DNA of 64,000 bases from Anoplopoma fimbria (taxonomy: Eukaryota > Chordata > Actinopteri > Perciformes > Anoplopomatidae): positions 22,665,052 through 22,729,051 of the forward strand of contig NC_072472.1 in the NCBI RefSeq assembly GCF_027596085.1, written 5' to 3'. Below, one piece after another: positions 39,207 to 50,143 of the stretch. The translations under genes were made by a program, and so were the position numbers. Under the pieces are notes generated by a model. The model saw only the letters and a list, made by a program, of their open reading frames with translations, had not been told where the DNA came from and searched no databases. The first letter of the stretch is position 1, and each line of letters starts with the position of its first letter.

Positions 39207-39353
39207 GCCGGGCCAGTCTGCACGGCAAGTCCTCCCTGCGGATAGAGAACGTGCGCTCAGACGACCAGGGCTGGTATGAGTGTAAGGTGCTGATGCTGGA
39301 GCAGCAGTATGACACCTTCCACAATGGCAGCTGGGTGCATCTGACCGTCAACG
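39207..39353 (+). CDS. igsf9b: igsf9b coding exon: C-terminal half of Ig domain 1
   Basis: This 147 nt exon is phase 1 at both ends and adds 49 residues. It starts GRASLHGKSSLRIENVRS and ends NGSWVHLTVN. It contains the hallmark D-x-G-x-Y-x-C motif as DDQGWYEC, with the second Ig1 cysteine at exon residue 26. An N-glycosylation sequon, NGS, lies near its end. QQYDTFHNGSWVHLT is a strongly conserved IGSF9B segment. The acceptor follows a strong pyrimidine tract (TTTCTCTCTCTTCCAG); the donor is GGTGAGTC at 39353 on. It joins in frame to the exon at 24983-25174 across a 14.0 kb intron. Its length is a multiple of three with symmetric phase, so skipping would keep the frame but destroy Ig1. A ~97 bp CA tract begins 140 nt beyond the donor. 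Confidence 0.95.
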
Positions 39354-39488
39354 GTGAGTCCCATGAGCATGCTTCACTCACACTGTTCAATACAAACACA
39401 TATATAAACTGCACAGGTGTGGACTGATATATTATTATAGGCATATTGATTATTACAGAAATTATAATTGAGACGTGTACAATTGATT

Positions 39489-39594
<106 letters not shown>

Positions 39595-40282
39595 GCAGAC
39601 AATTGGGATTTTATAAGTCAGCCTTTACCAATACCATTCCATGCACTAGGACATGGAATAAGAAAAACTTAGATGAACTGCTTTAATACTGTAAATAAGT
39701 GAAATGAATTCCTACTTGAAAAGAAGAATCCTGAGGCTAATGTTAAAAGTACTGGAATATTATAAGAATGTTAGGACTCAGAGGGCTTCAACCAACCAAG
39801 ATACCAAACAAGATACGGGGGGCTTTAAGGCGTCTCTCTGTCTCTACTGTCTATGACTGCCCGTTTTGCTATAAAATGTAAAAAAAGAAAAATAGTCATT
39901 ACAATTTGTCAGAGCCTGCGTTTAGAAAATTACTTTTTTTGTCCCTGAATAGTCCAAAACCCAATATATTGAGTTGACAGTGATAGAAACGCAGCAAATC
40001 CTCCAATTGACATTGACAATCTGACACCGTTTATGGTTTATTGTTTGTGGCGTCTAACTGCCATCACTGATGACACAAACACCTGAGTGTCAAATAATTA
40101 ACCCACACAAGTGTGAACACAGAATATTCTTGCCTTCGGTCGGTAGCTCAAGCGTTCATCGAGACACCTAATCAGACGGCATATGATGACACCGGTTGCT
40201 GTTGCAACAAACACAGCAGATACGGTCCTGCACACGTGGTCACGGCGCATTAGCTCGGTTTCATCAGTGTTGCTCTGTTTCA

Positions 40283-40284
<2 letters not shown>

Positions 40285-40329
<45 letters not shown>
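40285..40329 (+). repeat. (CT)n microsatellite
   Basis: About 22 CT units. Confidence 0.95.
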
Positions 40330-40330
<1 letters not shown>

Positions 40331-40937
40331 ACCCAGGCTTCCTCCTCTGCCTCTTTTCTCTTTCTGTCTCCATGTCCATCACTCCTCTGGTGTCCTTCAG
40401 CATCCTGTTGCCACAGCAGACGTGAGCCAAGGCACTTATGTAGACAAGCATTGGTGTTGGTACAGGACACAGCTGACCGGGTTGCTAGTTCTACTGAAAT
40501 GTTGAGGTCAACTTTTTTTTACGGGACTCTGGAAAAAAAGAGACTGGTCTATTATTCAAAGTCCCAAATATCATTGTCAATGTATTAAATATGAAGACGT
40601 AAAAAATATATTGTATTGCATATTCCAAAATGCTTAATGTACAGTACAATAATATTTTGGCGTGCAGAATTGACAAATGACGAACTGCGGGTTTACACTA
40701 CGAGTCCAGTTTTGAAATGTGATCCCACTACAAGGCTACACAACTGTGCTCACTGCGTACTCCATGAGACATGTGTTGAATAGGAAACGAGCTTAAGTGA
40801 AGAGAGGAAACAGCCAATGTGGGTGGGAGGTCAGTATGAGAGCAAAATGACAGTATACCAACAAAACTGAGACATTTGTTATATAACATGGTATGTGTTG
40901 TAGAAATGAAAACTAAAATGCTTTTAGTTCATTGATA

Positions 40938-42183
40938 CAGGTAGAAGAAGGCTCATCTTTTGTGATCAGCGCACTGAATATTTGCAGTGGCATGCAGTTC
41001 ACAACCACACTCTGCATGAGCAACAGTGATGGTGACCCGTATGATGCAGGCCAAAGAGCTTTCACAGGGTTCTCCTTCAGCGTCACGTTTCAAGGTTCAC
41101 GTGGAGGGCAGGTGGACTTGGAGCGCCCTGTATCACAGCAAGGCATCGAGTGCTACAGCAACCGATATACTCACAGCCGAGGTCACTGACGCCGAGGAGG
41201 ATTGCACGGTAAAATACAGGGCCTTTGATGGAGATAGTTACGGCAGTGAATTGGAGGCAGGGTCATGGAGGGGACCGCTGCTCAGGAGAGTCCCCGCCAC
41301 TTTACTGTTTTGATGATGTCAGCCACATGCAGCTCCGGCAGGAGTAAACCCCCCACTTCGGGCAGGATGCCCAGTCTCTGATGGCAGCAATGTTCTGCAC
41401 CATCGTAGATGTATGTATGTATGTACAGAATCCAGTGATCTGTGGCTGTAGAGGTGATGGTGCGCTCCCCAAGCGTAGTCTGACCCGCCGGATGTAGACT
41501 GTGGTTATATGCCTGCCATTGGGTCGCTCATTTCTGTCGGTACTCTATTTTGCAAGGGGCACCGTCATTGCCCCCTGGCCTCAGTGTCACCCAACAAGAT
41601 TGGGATTGGTTAAAAAAAATAGGAACAAGCCAGAGCGTTTTTTTTACACAAAAAGCAGAAGGATAATGTGTAAAGCCAGACCTTTTTTAAACACTGACAC
41701 AGGTCAGTCTATTGGAGATTTTCAAAGCATATTGCATTAAAGATCTGGACTATAGCCATCTTCTAAAGTTTTTGTCAAGTCCATATTGAATATCAAACTG
41801 ATTCCAGGTGAAGGTTTGGTGCATATGTTTCAGACGCCGATAGGCTCTGAAAAAGCAGCGATATTTATCGAGTTGGGAGCGGGAGAGGGTTGGCAAACAG
41901 GGCCTGGTTTAAAACCTTAACTGTAGGAGCTAGCATAGCTAGCGGGCTAACAGGAGTCCTCACAGATGTTATCTCGGAGACGGCTCAAAACGTGACGCTG
42001 AAGGAGAACCCTGTGAAAGCTCTTTGACCTGCATCATACGGGTCACCATCACTGTTGCTCATCCAGAGTGTGGTTGTGAACTGCATGCCACTATTGAGTG
42101 GTCACCAACTAACCATCCATTGGCTGCACGTATGCATGCAAATATTCAGTGCGCTGATAACAAAAGATGAGTTCTTCTGCCTG
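40938..42183. mobile_element. 1.25 kb element with long terminal inverted repeats, unclassified
   Basis: Left arm 40938-41090 and right arm 41988-42183 are inverted copies at very high identity. They share ATCAGCGCACTGAATATTTG, CATGCAGTTCACAACCACAC and TTTCACAGGGTTCTCCTTCA. The right arm has about 45 extra bases. Both outer ends read CAGG(T/C)AGAAGAA and are preceded by TA, so a TA target is possible. The ~900 bp interior is GC-richer than the surroundings and has no frame I recognise. It could be a non-autonomous transposon or a foldback structure. Confidence 0.7.
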
Positions 42184-42918
42184 TATTTATAATCTAACAT
42201 GGTGCAACAGTCTTTTCTTACCAAATGGCTACCCAGAGTCAGAGACTAGAAATCCAAGCCCTTAGTTCATCCTTGAATCCAACTAGGGCACTTTCATTTC
42301 AAATGAAGGGTCTTGGATGCAAGATGAGCAACAGATTTAGCAGCTGTGAACTCAGCTCTTCGGGTCAATATAGCACGCACTGAGGAATACACTTGCGTCA
42401 ATCGATTACATTTCCCATAAGCACTGATTGGACACTCAGATGAAAAGATGACTGAGCATATACATGAAATATTCTGACCATGGAGGTGAGAAATTAAATG
42501 GTCAAGCCTTGAGAGCTTCATTGGCAGTGAAGCCCTTGTGAAGTAGAGCTGAAAGAAACAGAAAACAGAGTCTTTTGGCTCACTTTGATAAGTGTGATCT
42601 ATGAGGTGCCATCTACAGTAGATTAATTCACCCAAGCTTCACATCCGAGTTTCTGTCGATACAGCGAGGGTGCAGTAGCAGTGAACCAGTTGGCGCTTCC
42701 AGCATGGGTGTACATCCTTCAGAGGTAAAGCTGTGCCTCCAATCACTTTCCACATTATTAGCATGAACATGTTGAATTCCTACCTAGGTGCTCCAGCACC
42801 CTGTGTAAAGTGTGGCAATTCTTTTCTCAGGAATTGCCTCTACGGTATCTGTAAGGTTTCAGGGCCCTGCTACACACTCGTGCTGCATGAAGCTCCAGCA
42901 GTGCTGCTATTTATAGAC

Positions 42919-42966
42919 ACCCCCCCCCACCACCACCACCACTTCCACCACCACTTCCACCACCAC
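42919..42966 (+). repeat. CCA-rich simple repeat
   Basis: A C run is followed by (CCA)n and TTCCACCACCAC units. Confidence 0.9.
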
Positions 42967-45183
42967 AATTTGCAATCCCCCTCTATTCCTATCGTCGTCA
43001 AACATCAGTGGCTGTCAGCGACAACTCTGAGCACTTTAGCTGTCAGCCTCGTTGGCATTGAAGCGATGCATATAGATTCCGGGTGAGATGCATGCAGATT
43101 GTGGGTGAGAGCGCTCTATCGCGCCGATGCTTTTCCTCTACAAATTGACACCTGTGCTCGGTTCCCCGTGAACTTGTATCACCCTCAGACTCCTTCGGGA
43201 CGGAGTGCGAGTGGAGAAGAGCAGGAGCAGGGAGAGAGGATGGGTTTGTGGGAGTGATGTAATTATTGAGCAAGATTTGTGCTTGAATGGAGGGAATGCC
43301 AGACCGGTTATTGCATGGAAGAGACGTCGCAAAGTGCTGGAAAAAACCCTTAGCTGCTGGAAAATCACTGTAACTCACCTCCTCATGCAGCTTATTGCTT
43401 TTATAAAACGATTACCACATTTTCCTATCGAGGTTTCATAAAATAAACACAAAGCAACAACAACAACAAAAAAATTCAATAACAAATTCTGCCAAGCATG
43501 TAGTTTGCTCAGCGAACATAGCAGAATGGTTGCAAAGCCACACAAATGTAGTTGAAGCACAAAGAAAGCATGATAAAGATTGGGCCTTTTATCTGGATAA
43601 ACTGCCTCCATTGTGCAACGGGTGAAGTAGAGTTCAATCATGTTAGCATTCTTCTTTGCTGGTGGGTCATAATCACCTCTATCAGCTATAATATAACCAT
43701 CATGTATCTACCATCAGTGACTAAGAAGCGCTACTGTTACGCTGTCACAGCTGTGTGTTTATAGAGTATCTAACGGGTTAGAACGTGGCTCAGCCAATCT
43801 TTTGCAGTCAAGTTGCTGCTGTTGTGAGACAAATATTCAGTTTTTATCCACCAACCGAGTTAGAAAACGGATGTATGGATTTATTGGATGGAAGAAAAGG
43901 ATCACTGTAACTTCACACAGTCTTGTGGGCAGCATCCCAGTTTTCTGTCTTCTCAGGGCGTAACTCCTCCTCTTTTTTTCCCTCCCTTTTAAAATGATTT
44001 AGACTCCTGCTGTTTGCCCCGCTCTCCCTCACAGTGCAGGCCCCAATCCAACACGAGGTGATGCCAAAGAAGCAAGGTTCATACCTCCCAGGGTCAGTCT
44101 TCGACTGCTCCCCTTAAAAATAGCTCGGCACACCTCCCGCCCGCCATCCCCTGTGTTCTGCAGCATGAACTCTGCAGTGGCTGCATGCTGCACAACAGCC
44201 ATCGTTACCCCCTCTCTCTATCACTTCTGAGCTGTTTGGCTCTAGCAAAAAACACATAGAAACACTTTCCTCAGCACAGGTTGAGGTCATTGAGGACACT
44301 GAGATAAAAATGTAATTTCGCCCACTCCTTGTCGTGGTCTAAAAGCAGATTTAGACATGACCACTGGCCACTGATTATCCCATCTACTGACAGATTAACA
44401 AACACAGCCCTGAATGTAGTGTCCAAATACCAGCATACTGCACCAACCAAATAATTTCCATTCAGTGTCAGAACAAGTATATTCAGTGATCAAATGATCC
44501 TTAATCCTGATTTTAGAATTGTACATGCTTCTACAATAATCTAGTTTAAAATGTCTCTGTAGTTCACACCAGGATGAGGGTCAAAAAACTTGAAAGCGCT
44601 TCCACCCAAAACGGTGCGGATCCCAGGGATGACTTACCTAATTCTTCTGCGTGATCGTAGATTGCATTAGCTGAATCAGTTATTAGCAGGTCCAGCTTGT
44701 AACGTACCCATGAATGTACAGAAAACTATCACTCAATTACTTTTATCCTGAAAAAAATCTATACACATATTAATTCCCATTCAAGTTTAGCTTTAAGGAG
44801 CGTCTGTTTTGCCAACTTTGTTAATTCAATTCAATTCAATTCAGTTTATTTTGTATAGCCCAGAATCACAAATTACAAATTTGCCTCAGAGGGCTTTACA
44901 ATCTGTGCACATGCGACATCCTCTGTCCTTCCCTCACATCGGCACAGGAAAACCTCCCCTAAAAACCCCTTTAACAGGGAGAAAAAAGGAAGAAACCTCT
45001 GGGAGAACGACAGAGGAGGGATCCTTCTCCCAGGATGGACAGAATGCAATAGATGTCATGTGTACAGAATGAGCAGCATAACAGAGATACAACACATTCA
45101 ATGTATATGACATAAATGATTCATATAATAAGACTACTTATAATAACAGCAGCAATTATTACAGTAGAATTATAGTTATGAAA

Positions 45184-45710
45184 ATAGGGATAGTAATGTG
45201 ACTAATAATAATAATGGAAGTAGCAGTGGGTGTCAGTCGGCTCACAGCAGGAGGCACGACTACGGTCCAGGTACCACAACGATTCATGGAAACCTGCAGA
45301 ACGAGAAAGCAAAATGGCTTCAGGGTGGAAGTAAAGCTAAAATGCTTAATGGTACAGGTAATAGTAATAGTAATGTGACTAGTAATAATAATGGTGGTAG
45401 CAGTCGGTGTCAGCAGGGCCGTAGCAGGATGCACGACCACGGTCCAGGTACAGCCACGATTTATAGAAGCCTGCGAAGCGAGAAAGCACAAAGACTCCAG
45501 GGTACAAGCAAGTCAATAAGCGTAATAGTACAGGCAATAATAATAGTAATGTGACTAATAATGATAGTGGTAGTAGTAGTGGGTGTCAGCAGGGCCTCAG
45601 TAGGTGGCACGATGGCAGTCCAAATATAACCCCGATTCCTGGGAACCTGCGAGGCGAGAAAGCACAAGAACTCCGGGGAAGAAGCAAAATCAGTAATGTG
45701 CATAAATAGG
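45184..45710 (-). repeat. ~176 bp tandem repeat in the LINE 3'UTR, 3 units
   Basis: GTAATGTGACTA recurs at 45193, 45370 and 45546 (177 and 176 bp apart). Each unit continues with a GTGTCAG...GGTCCAGGTAC-like block and a GCGAGAAAGCA-like block. An open frame over this stretch on the + strand is a by-product of the repeat. Confidence 0.8.
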
Positions 45711-45838
45711 AGATTAATACATAAAGATGGAGGGAGAGAAGAGGAGAGAGGAGCTCAGCGTATCCTAGGTAGTCCCCCGGCTGTCTAGGCATATAGCAGC
45801 ATATCTAGGGGCTGGACCAAGGCGAACCTGAACCAGCC

Positions 45839-46145
45839 CTAACTATAAGCGCTATCAAAAAGGAAGGTCTTAAGCCTGCTCTTGAAAGTGGTGAGTGTGT
45901 CTGCCCCCCGGACTGAAACTGGAACCTGGTTCCACAGAAGAGGAACCTGATAACTGAAGGCTCTGGCTCCCATCCTACTTTTATATGCTCTAGGAACCAC
46001 AAGTAACCCTGCATTGATTGAGCGCAGCTCTCTAGTTGGGTAATATGGAACTATAAGTTCCTTAAGATAAGACGGTGCCTGGCCAGTTAGAGCTTTGTAG
46101 GTAAGTAAAAGAATTTTAAATTCTATTCTTGATTTAACAGGTGGT
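45839..46145 (-). pseudogene. LINE ORF2 C-terminal fragment
   Basis: The minus-strand frame reads VKSRIEFKILLLTYKALTG, then PSYLKELIVPY, RALGS-like residues, WNQVPVSVRGADTLTTF and finishes KSRLKTFLFDSAYS before a stop near 45839. This is the characteristic end of non-LTR retrotransposon ORF2 after the reverse-transcriptase domain. The upstream residues in the same open frame (46146-46231) do not look like LINE protein, so the homology begins at the truncation point. Confidence 0.8.
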
Positions 46146-48332
46146 GTTAGTGGTGCTTTTCCTAAAAACCTGTCTCTAACAAGACATGTACAGAGGATTG
46201 GTTTTGAATATTGCAGGGATGACATAAACAAGCAGAAACAAACACAGTGAGCTGTGAGATGAAGAGCTGCAGGATATGGCTCTCACTGCGGTTTGTTCAA
46301 ACCAACCAACCTCCAACGGGTCAGCAGTGCCTTTTAAATTTCTGTAATGTGGGAAAACAAGACATGAATGGTTGTTGTTCATAGATCGGCTCAGCGTGAG
46401 TATTCCCAGCCCTATTTAAAAATGCCAAAAGGGAATACCAACATCTCTTTTACTATCTGCTGATCTAGCATTGTGCAACAACAGAAATAAATCTGATATG
46501 GGTTTCTGAACAATAACAACAATAAGCTTGTAGATTAAATGGGCCTCAGAAAGTCAAGGTTGCTACTTTCAGAGTAGATAAGCAACCCAGTCAACTCAGC
46601 TCTTCGGGTCAATATAGCACGCACTGAGGAGCAAAAAGCTGAAAGAAAGGATTTACTGAGCAGAAAAGACCACATGATATTGAAGAGACAATTTGAACAA
46701 AAACACACAAAAAATATTTTGCTTATCCATGGTTTGCAGAAACTGGAGCTGTTGTCATCAAAAGAAAATGTTGGTCAACTAAAATTCTACCTACTCTTCA
46801 ACCAATCGATTGGTTGATGGGAAAATTATTTAAAAAATGATTCTGCAGGATTGACTAAATTGCCACAGTGGCATGAGTGCACTCTACATGGTTGCTTTAA
46901 TTAATAATAAATAAACATCAAAAGCTTTTTGCCACATATAAAATCATTTGTAATCTAGCTCAGGTTTTTTTAGTATCAACAGCACTTAGCCGACTTGATA
47001 AGAGACCAATCCGCACTGCCGAACCTGCAAGAATATGCATTTTCCAACCAACAAACTGCCAACTTTATGCATTATAGTAGCACTATTTTCAGGACTGAAG
47101 ACAGGACTAGGACAGAACCAACCAATGTCAATGTCACATATGCCACCCTTCAGTAATGGTCAATGGTACCCTGACCTCATGATGGTAATCACTGTCATCA
47201 TGGTAGATTTATGAATCACATCTCATTACCTGCAGATTCTACAGACAGTAATGTATTATCAAGCACGGCAAACCAGATCCTTCTTCTTGCATTTCATCCA
47301 ACAGTCATACCACATATAACACATTAATATTTGCCAATGTTTTTGCGTTACTTACAGCTATTTTCGTGAGCCACTAGTTTACATTAATTACGCTGTACTG
47401 AAATGTACAGTATTAGTAAACCTGCAGAGAGTTTTAATTTGTTTGCAAATGGCAATCCATCACGTAATTCAAACAATTAGCTATGACTAGAGACTTTTCT
47501 CACTCACCAAAACGGCAAAATAAACTTCTGAATACAGTGCTTTGGCAAAGCTGGCTATCCATTATTGGGATTCGGAGTGCCCTTGAATGCACCACAGAGG
47601 AGGGTTATATAAATAGTACCTGCTCACTACTGCAGTTCACATGATGACATAAATGTAACTTTGGCAGACGGTAAAGGGAAATGGTCTGAAATATTGTTTA
47701 TACTCTGCAGTTTGTAGGTATTGCACTCAAATATTACAAAAAACACCATTACTGAAAACACAAATTAAACAATATCATACTATAACAATAAAACGTAATT
47801 CCAGAACATATCTGCCATATTCTAATGTGGAAATATAAATATTAATACAAAGCATATATGTCTGCTGCTATTGTCCAATATGTAACTATTACTAGTAAAA
47901 TGTAGTGATATAATTAAGGTCATTGCATATATTTACACATCAGATTTTGATGAATTACCTTCAGCAAAAGGATGGAAATTCAAAAACATTTGCTGTTCTC
48001 TTACTTTTGCTGGAATATCAAATAATTCAATATAAATAAATGTCCCTTAAGAAGTTGCACGGTGCAAGTGGCGTCACGGCCACCGCCTGTGTGGTGTGGC
48101 GAAACGTGTGGCGTTGGAATTAGCACTATGGCCTGGCTTATGGTCGCAGATAGAATGACATGGTAGCCATTGAGAGGCTTGAGGATTACACACGTAAGCA
48201 GATCAGCTTCGTTCCTAAGGTGATTAGATTGAGAATATCAAAATAGGAATTATGACCAAACAAAATCTGCATCAAATCACTGACAATGATATCAACATGC
48301 GTGCACGTTGACTGGGGCTGGATCAGGTTAAA

Positions 48333-48350
48333 GGGGGGGGGGGGGGGGGG
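48333..48350 (+). repeat. (G)18 homopolymer
   Basis: Eighteen consecutive G on the sense strand of intron 3. Confidence 0.9.
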
Positions 48351-49991
48351 CTGATCAGAAAACACAGCTTAAGTATGTTTGGTAGGAAGACGTGCCAACT
48401 GTCTGTGATCATCCGTCCTCATAATCTAGGAGGCCTCTGAGCTAAAGAGGATTCTGAAAAATGGTTTTACTAAATGCAGCATGTATGTTACATCAATACT
48501 AAAGAACACACTGAAAGCTCTGATAGGCAAGGAGATTTTTTTTATGTTGCAGTTAATCTAGTTCAGATGGGTCATTGGATATTAAGACATACTCATTGCT
48601 CAACCTTCACTATGCTGTATGTGTTTAATTTATGCAAAACAAATAAAGTCTGACTATAAACAAAAACTTTTCATCTCTAGGTAAAGAGAAGGCATGTCCT
48701 TGAATAAGAAGAAGTTCTCCTGTTAGTAAAAGAAATGATGCTGCTGCTGCAGAAAATGTCAGACCTGACACTTTTTCCCCCAGACAGATGGATTCAAACA
48801 TTAAGGCTTTTCATCTAAAAGCTCTGTTGGTGCTTGCGTGCTCACAGCACCGTGGGCTTAGAAGTTATTCACGTTATTCCTCAGCTCTGGCTACAAACAT
48901 TCCATTGCTACCTTGGTATTCATCGCATTATATTTCTCTACTGGTACAAATCTAAAACTTAGACTTGTGCAACCAACCAGATAGCAAAGGAAAAGGTTTA
49001 CACTCATGCATTATTAAGTTGTCTCTTGGTCACCTGTTTGATTGGCCAGTCTCCTGCTATTATGAACACTTGGCTTCTTGACTTCTGCTGCCAATTAAGA
49101 ACAAACCTTTAAAGACTTAAATGTCTCCTAGAGGAAACTTCTCCACATCATTATTTTTCTTTTACGCAGTTCAAACACAAAAAAAGTGTCTTCAAGTGAC
49201 AAACTTTTGGGTTTATCATTAAGTCATTGTGAACCAATGAGTGAAAAGGTGCTTTGCAAGAAAACACACATCCTTGTACATCCATGACCACTGAGGGAAT
49301 TTATAGATAGATGGCAGGTGAAATGTGAAACGGGTGATATCCTAGAGTTGCGTTAGATGATATTAAATGCCATTGTCTGTGACATGATATGTCATAGAGA
49401 AAGAATTATTCCATAAATGCTGGAAAAATATCACAATGTCTATAATGAGTGTCAGTTCGGTTTTGAGTTGCCACCATTACAGTTCAAATACTTTTACTTT
49501 TTACAAAGATCAAGAGCCAAGCTTCTGACAGTTGATCAGTCTCCTTCAAAGCCTCCTTGCAACCATCACATACCAGTATGTGTTACAAGTAAAAACATCA
49601 TATCACATTATGTTATGTTTGTTAATACAGCAACACTTATCTACTAGTGCAGTTTGTCTTTGCCTGGTGCTGAGGAAGCTCTGCTCATTAAGTGTGCAGT
49701 GTAGTTGCAGCGCTTGCTGAACAATAAACAAGAGAGTGCAAGAAAGTCTATAGGTTTTGAACTAATAAGAAGACTATAGCTTTGTCTCTCATAGTGTGAA
49801 CGGAGCATAAGAGTTGTCATTGTCTGATGAATGCGGTTCGATGCTGCTAACCGTATGCAACAGTTTATATTGGGTCTACAGAAGGAAGTCTGTTACTTTT
49901 GTTTCTTCTTCTATTTGTGCTTTATCCCTTGGAAACATGTTTGACCTGTCCTTGTTTATTGTTTTTCTCCCTTCATCCTCTCACTACTCAG

Positions 49992-50143
49992 CTCCCCCCA
50001 CATTCACGGATACACCACCTCAGTATGTGGAGGCCAAGGAGAGGGGCAGCATCACTTTGACCTGCACGGCCTTCGGAAACCCCAAGCCCTCTGTCAGCTG
50101 GCTGCGGGAAGGCAGCCTCATGGTCAGCAGTGCCAAGTATAAG
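49992..50143 (+). CDS. igsf9b: igsf9b coding exon: N-terminal half of Ig domain 2
   Basis: This 152 nt exon enters in phase 1 and leaves in phase 0. It starts APPTFTDTPPQYVEAKERG and ends MVSSAKYK. The first Ig2 cysteine is at exon residue 25 (LTCTAFGNPKP) and the tryptophan at residue 37 (VSWLREG). The APPTFT-TPPQY-EAKE opening closely matches the second Ig domain of vertebrate IGSF9B. The acceptor has a good pyrimidine tract (TTTTTCTCCC upstream, then CTACTCAG at 49984-49991). The donor is AAG/GTATAT at 50144, weaker than consensus. The in-frame continuation into the intron meets a stop within four codons. With the next exon it forms one 270 nt module with phase 1 at both outer ends, exactly one Ig domain. 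Confidence 0.95.

Larger units (their letters stand above)
44819..46145 (-). mobile_element. 5'-truncated LINE: end of ORF2 and 3'UTR
   Basis: On the minus strand the element runs from the tail of a reverse-transcriptase ORF through a ~1 kb 3'UTR. It ends at TTTGTGATTCTGGGCTATAC and a short AATTG microsatellite (44823-44843). A simple-repeat tail like this is typical of L2/CR1-like or Rex1-type non-LTR elements. The 5' part of the element is absent, as expected for target-primed reverse transcription. The clade is an inference. Confidence 0.8.

Noticed and set aside
41026..41313. Frame including LTAEVTDAEEDCTVKYRAF inside the long-TIR element as a transposase piece
   Set aside because: No catalytic motif or family resemblance; overlapping frames are equally long.
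45198..45554. 118-codon frame with repeated motifs as a repeat protein
   Set aside because: It lies antisense in the tandem 3'UTR of a LINE; the periodicity is that of the DNA repeat.
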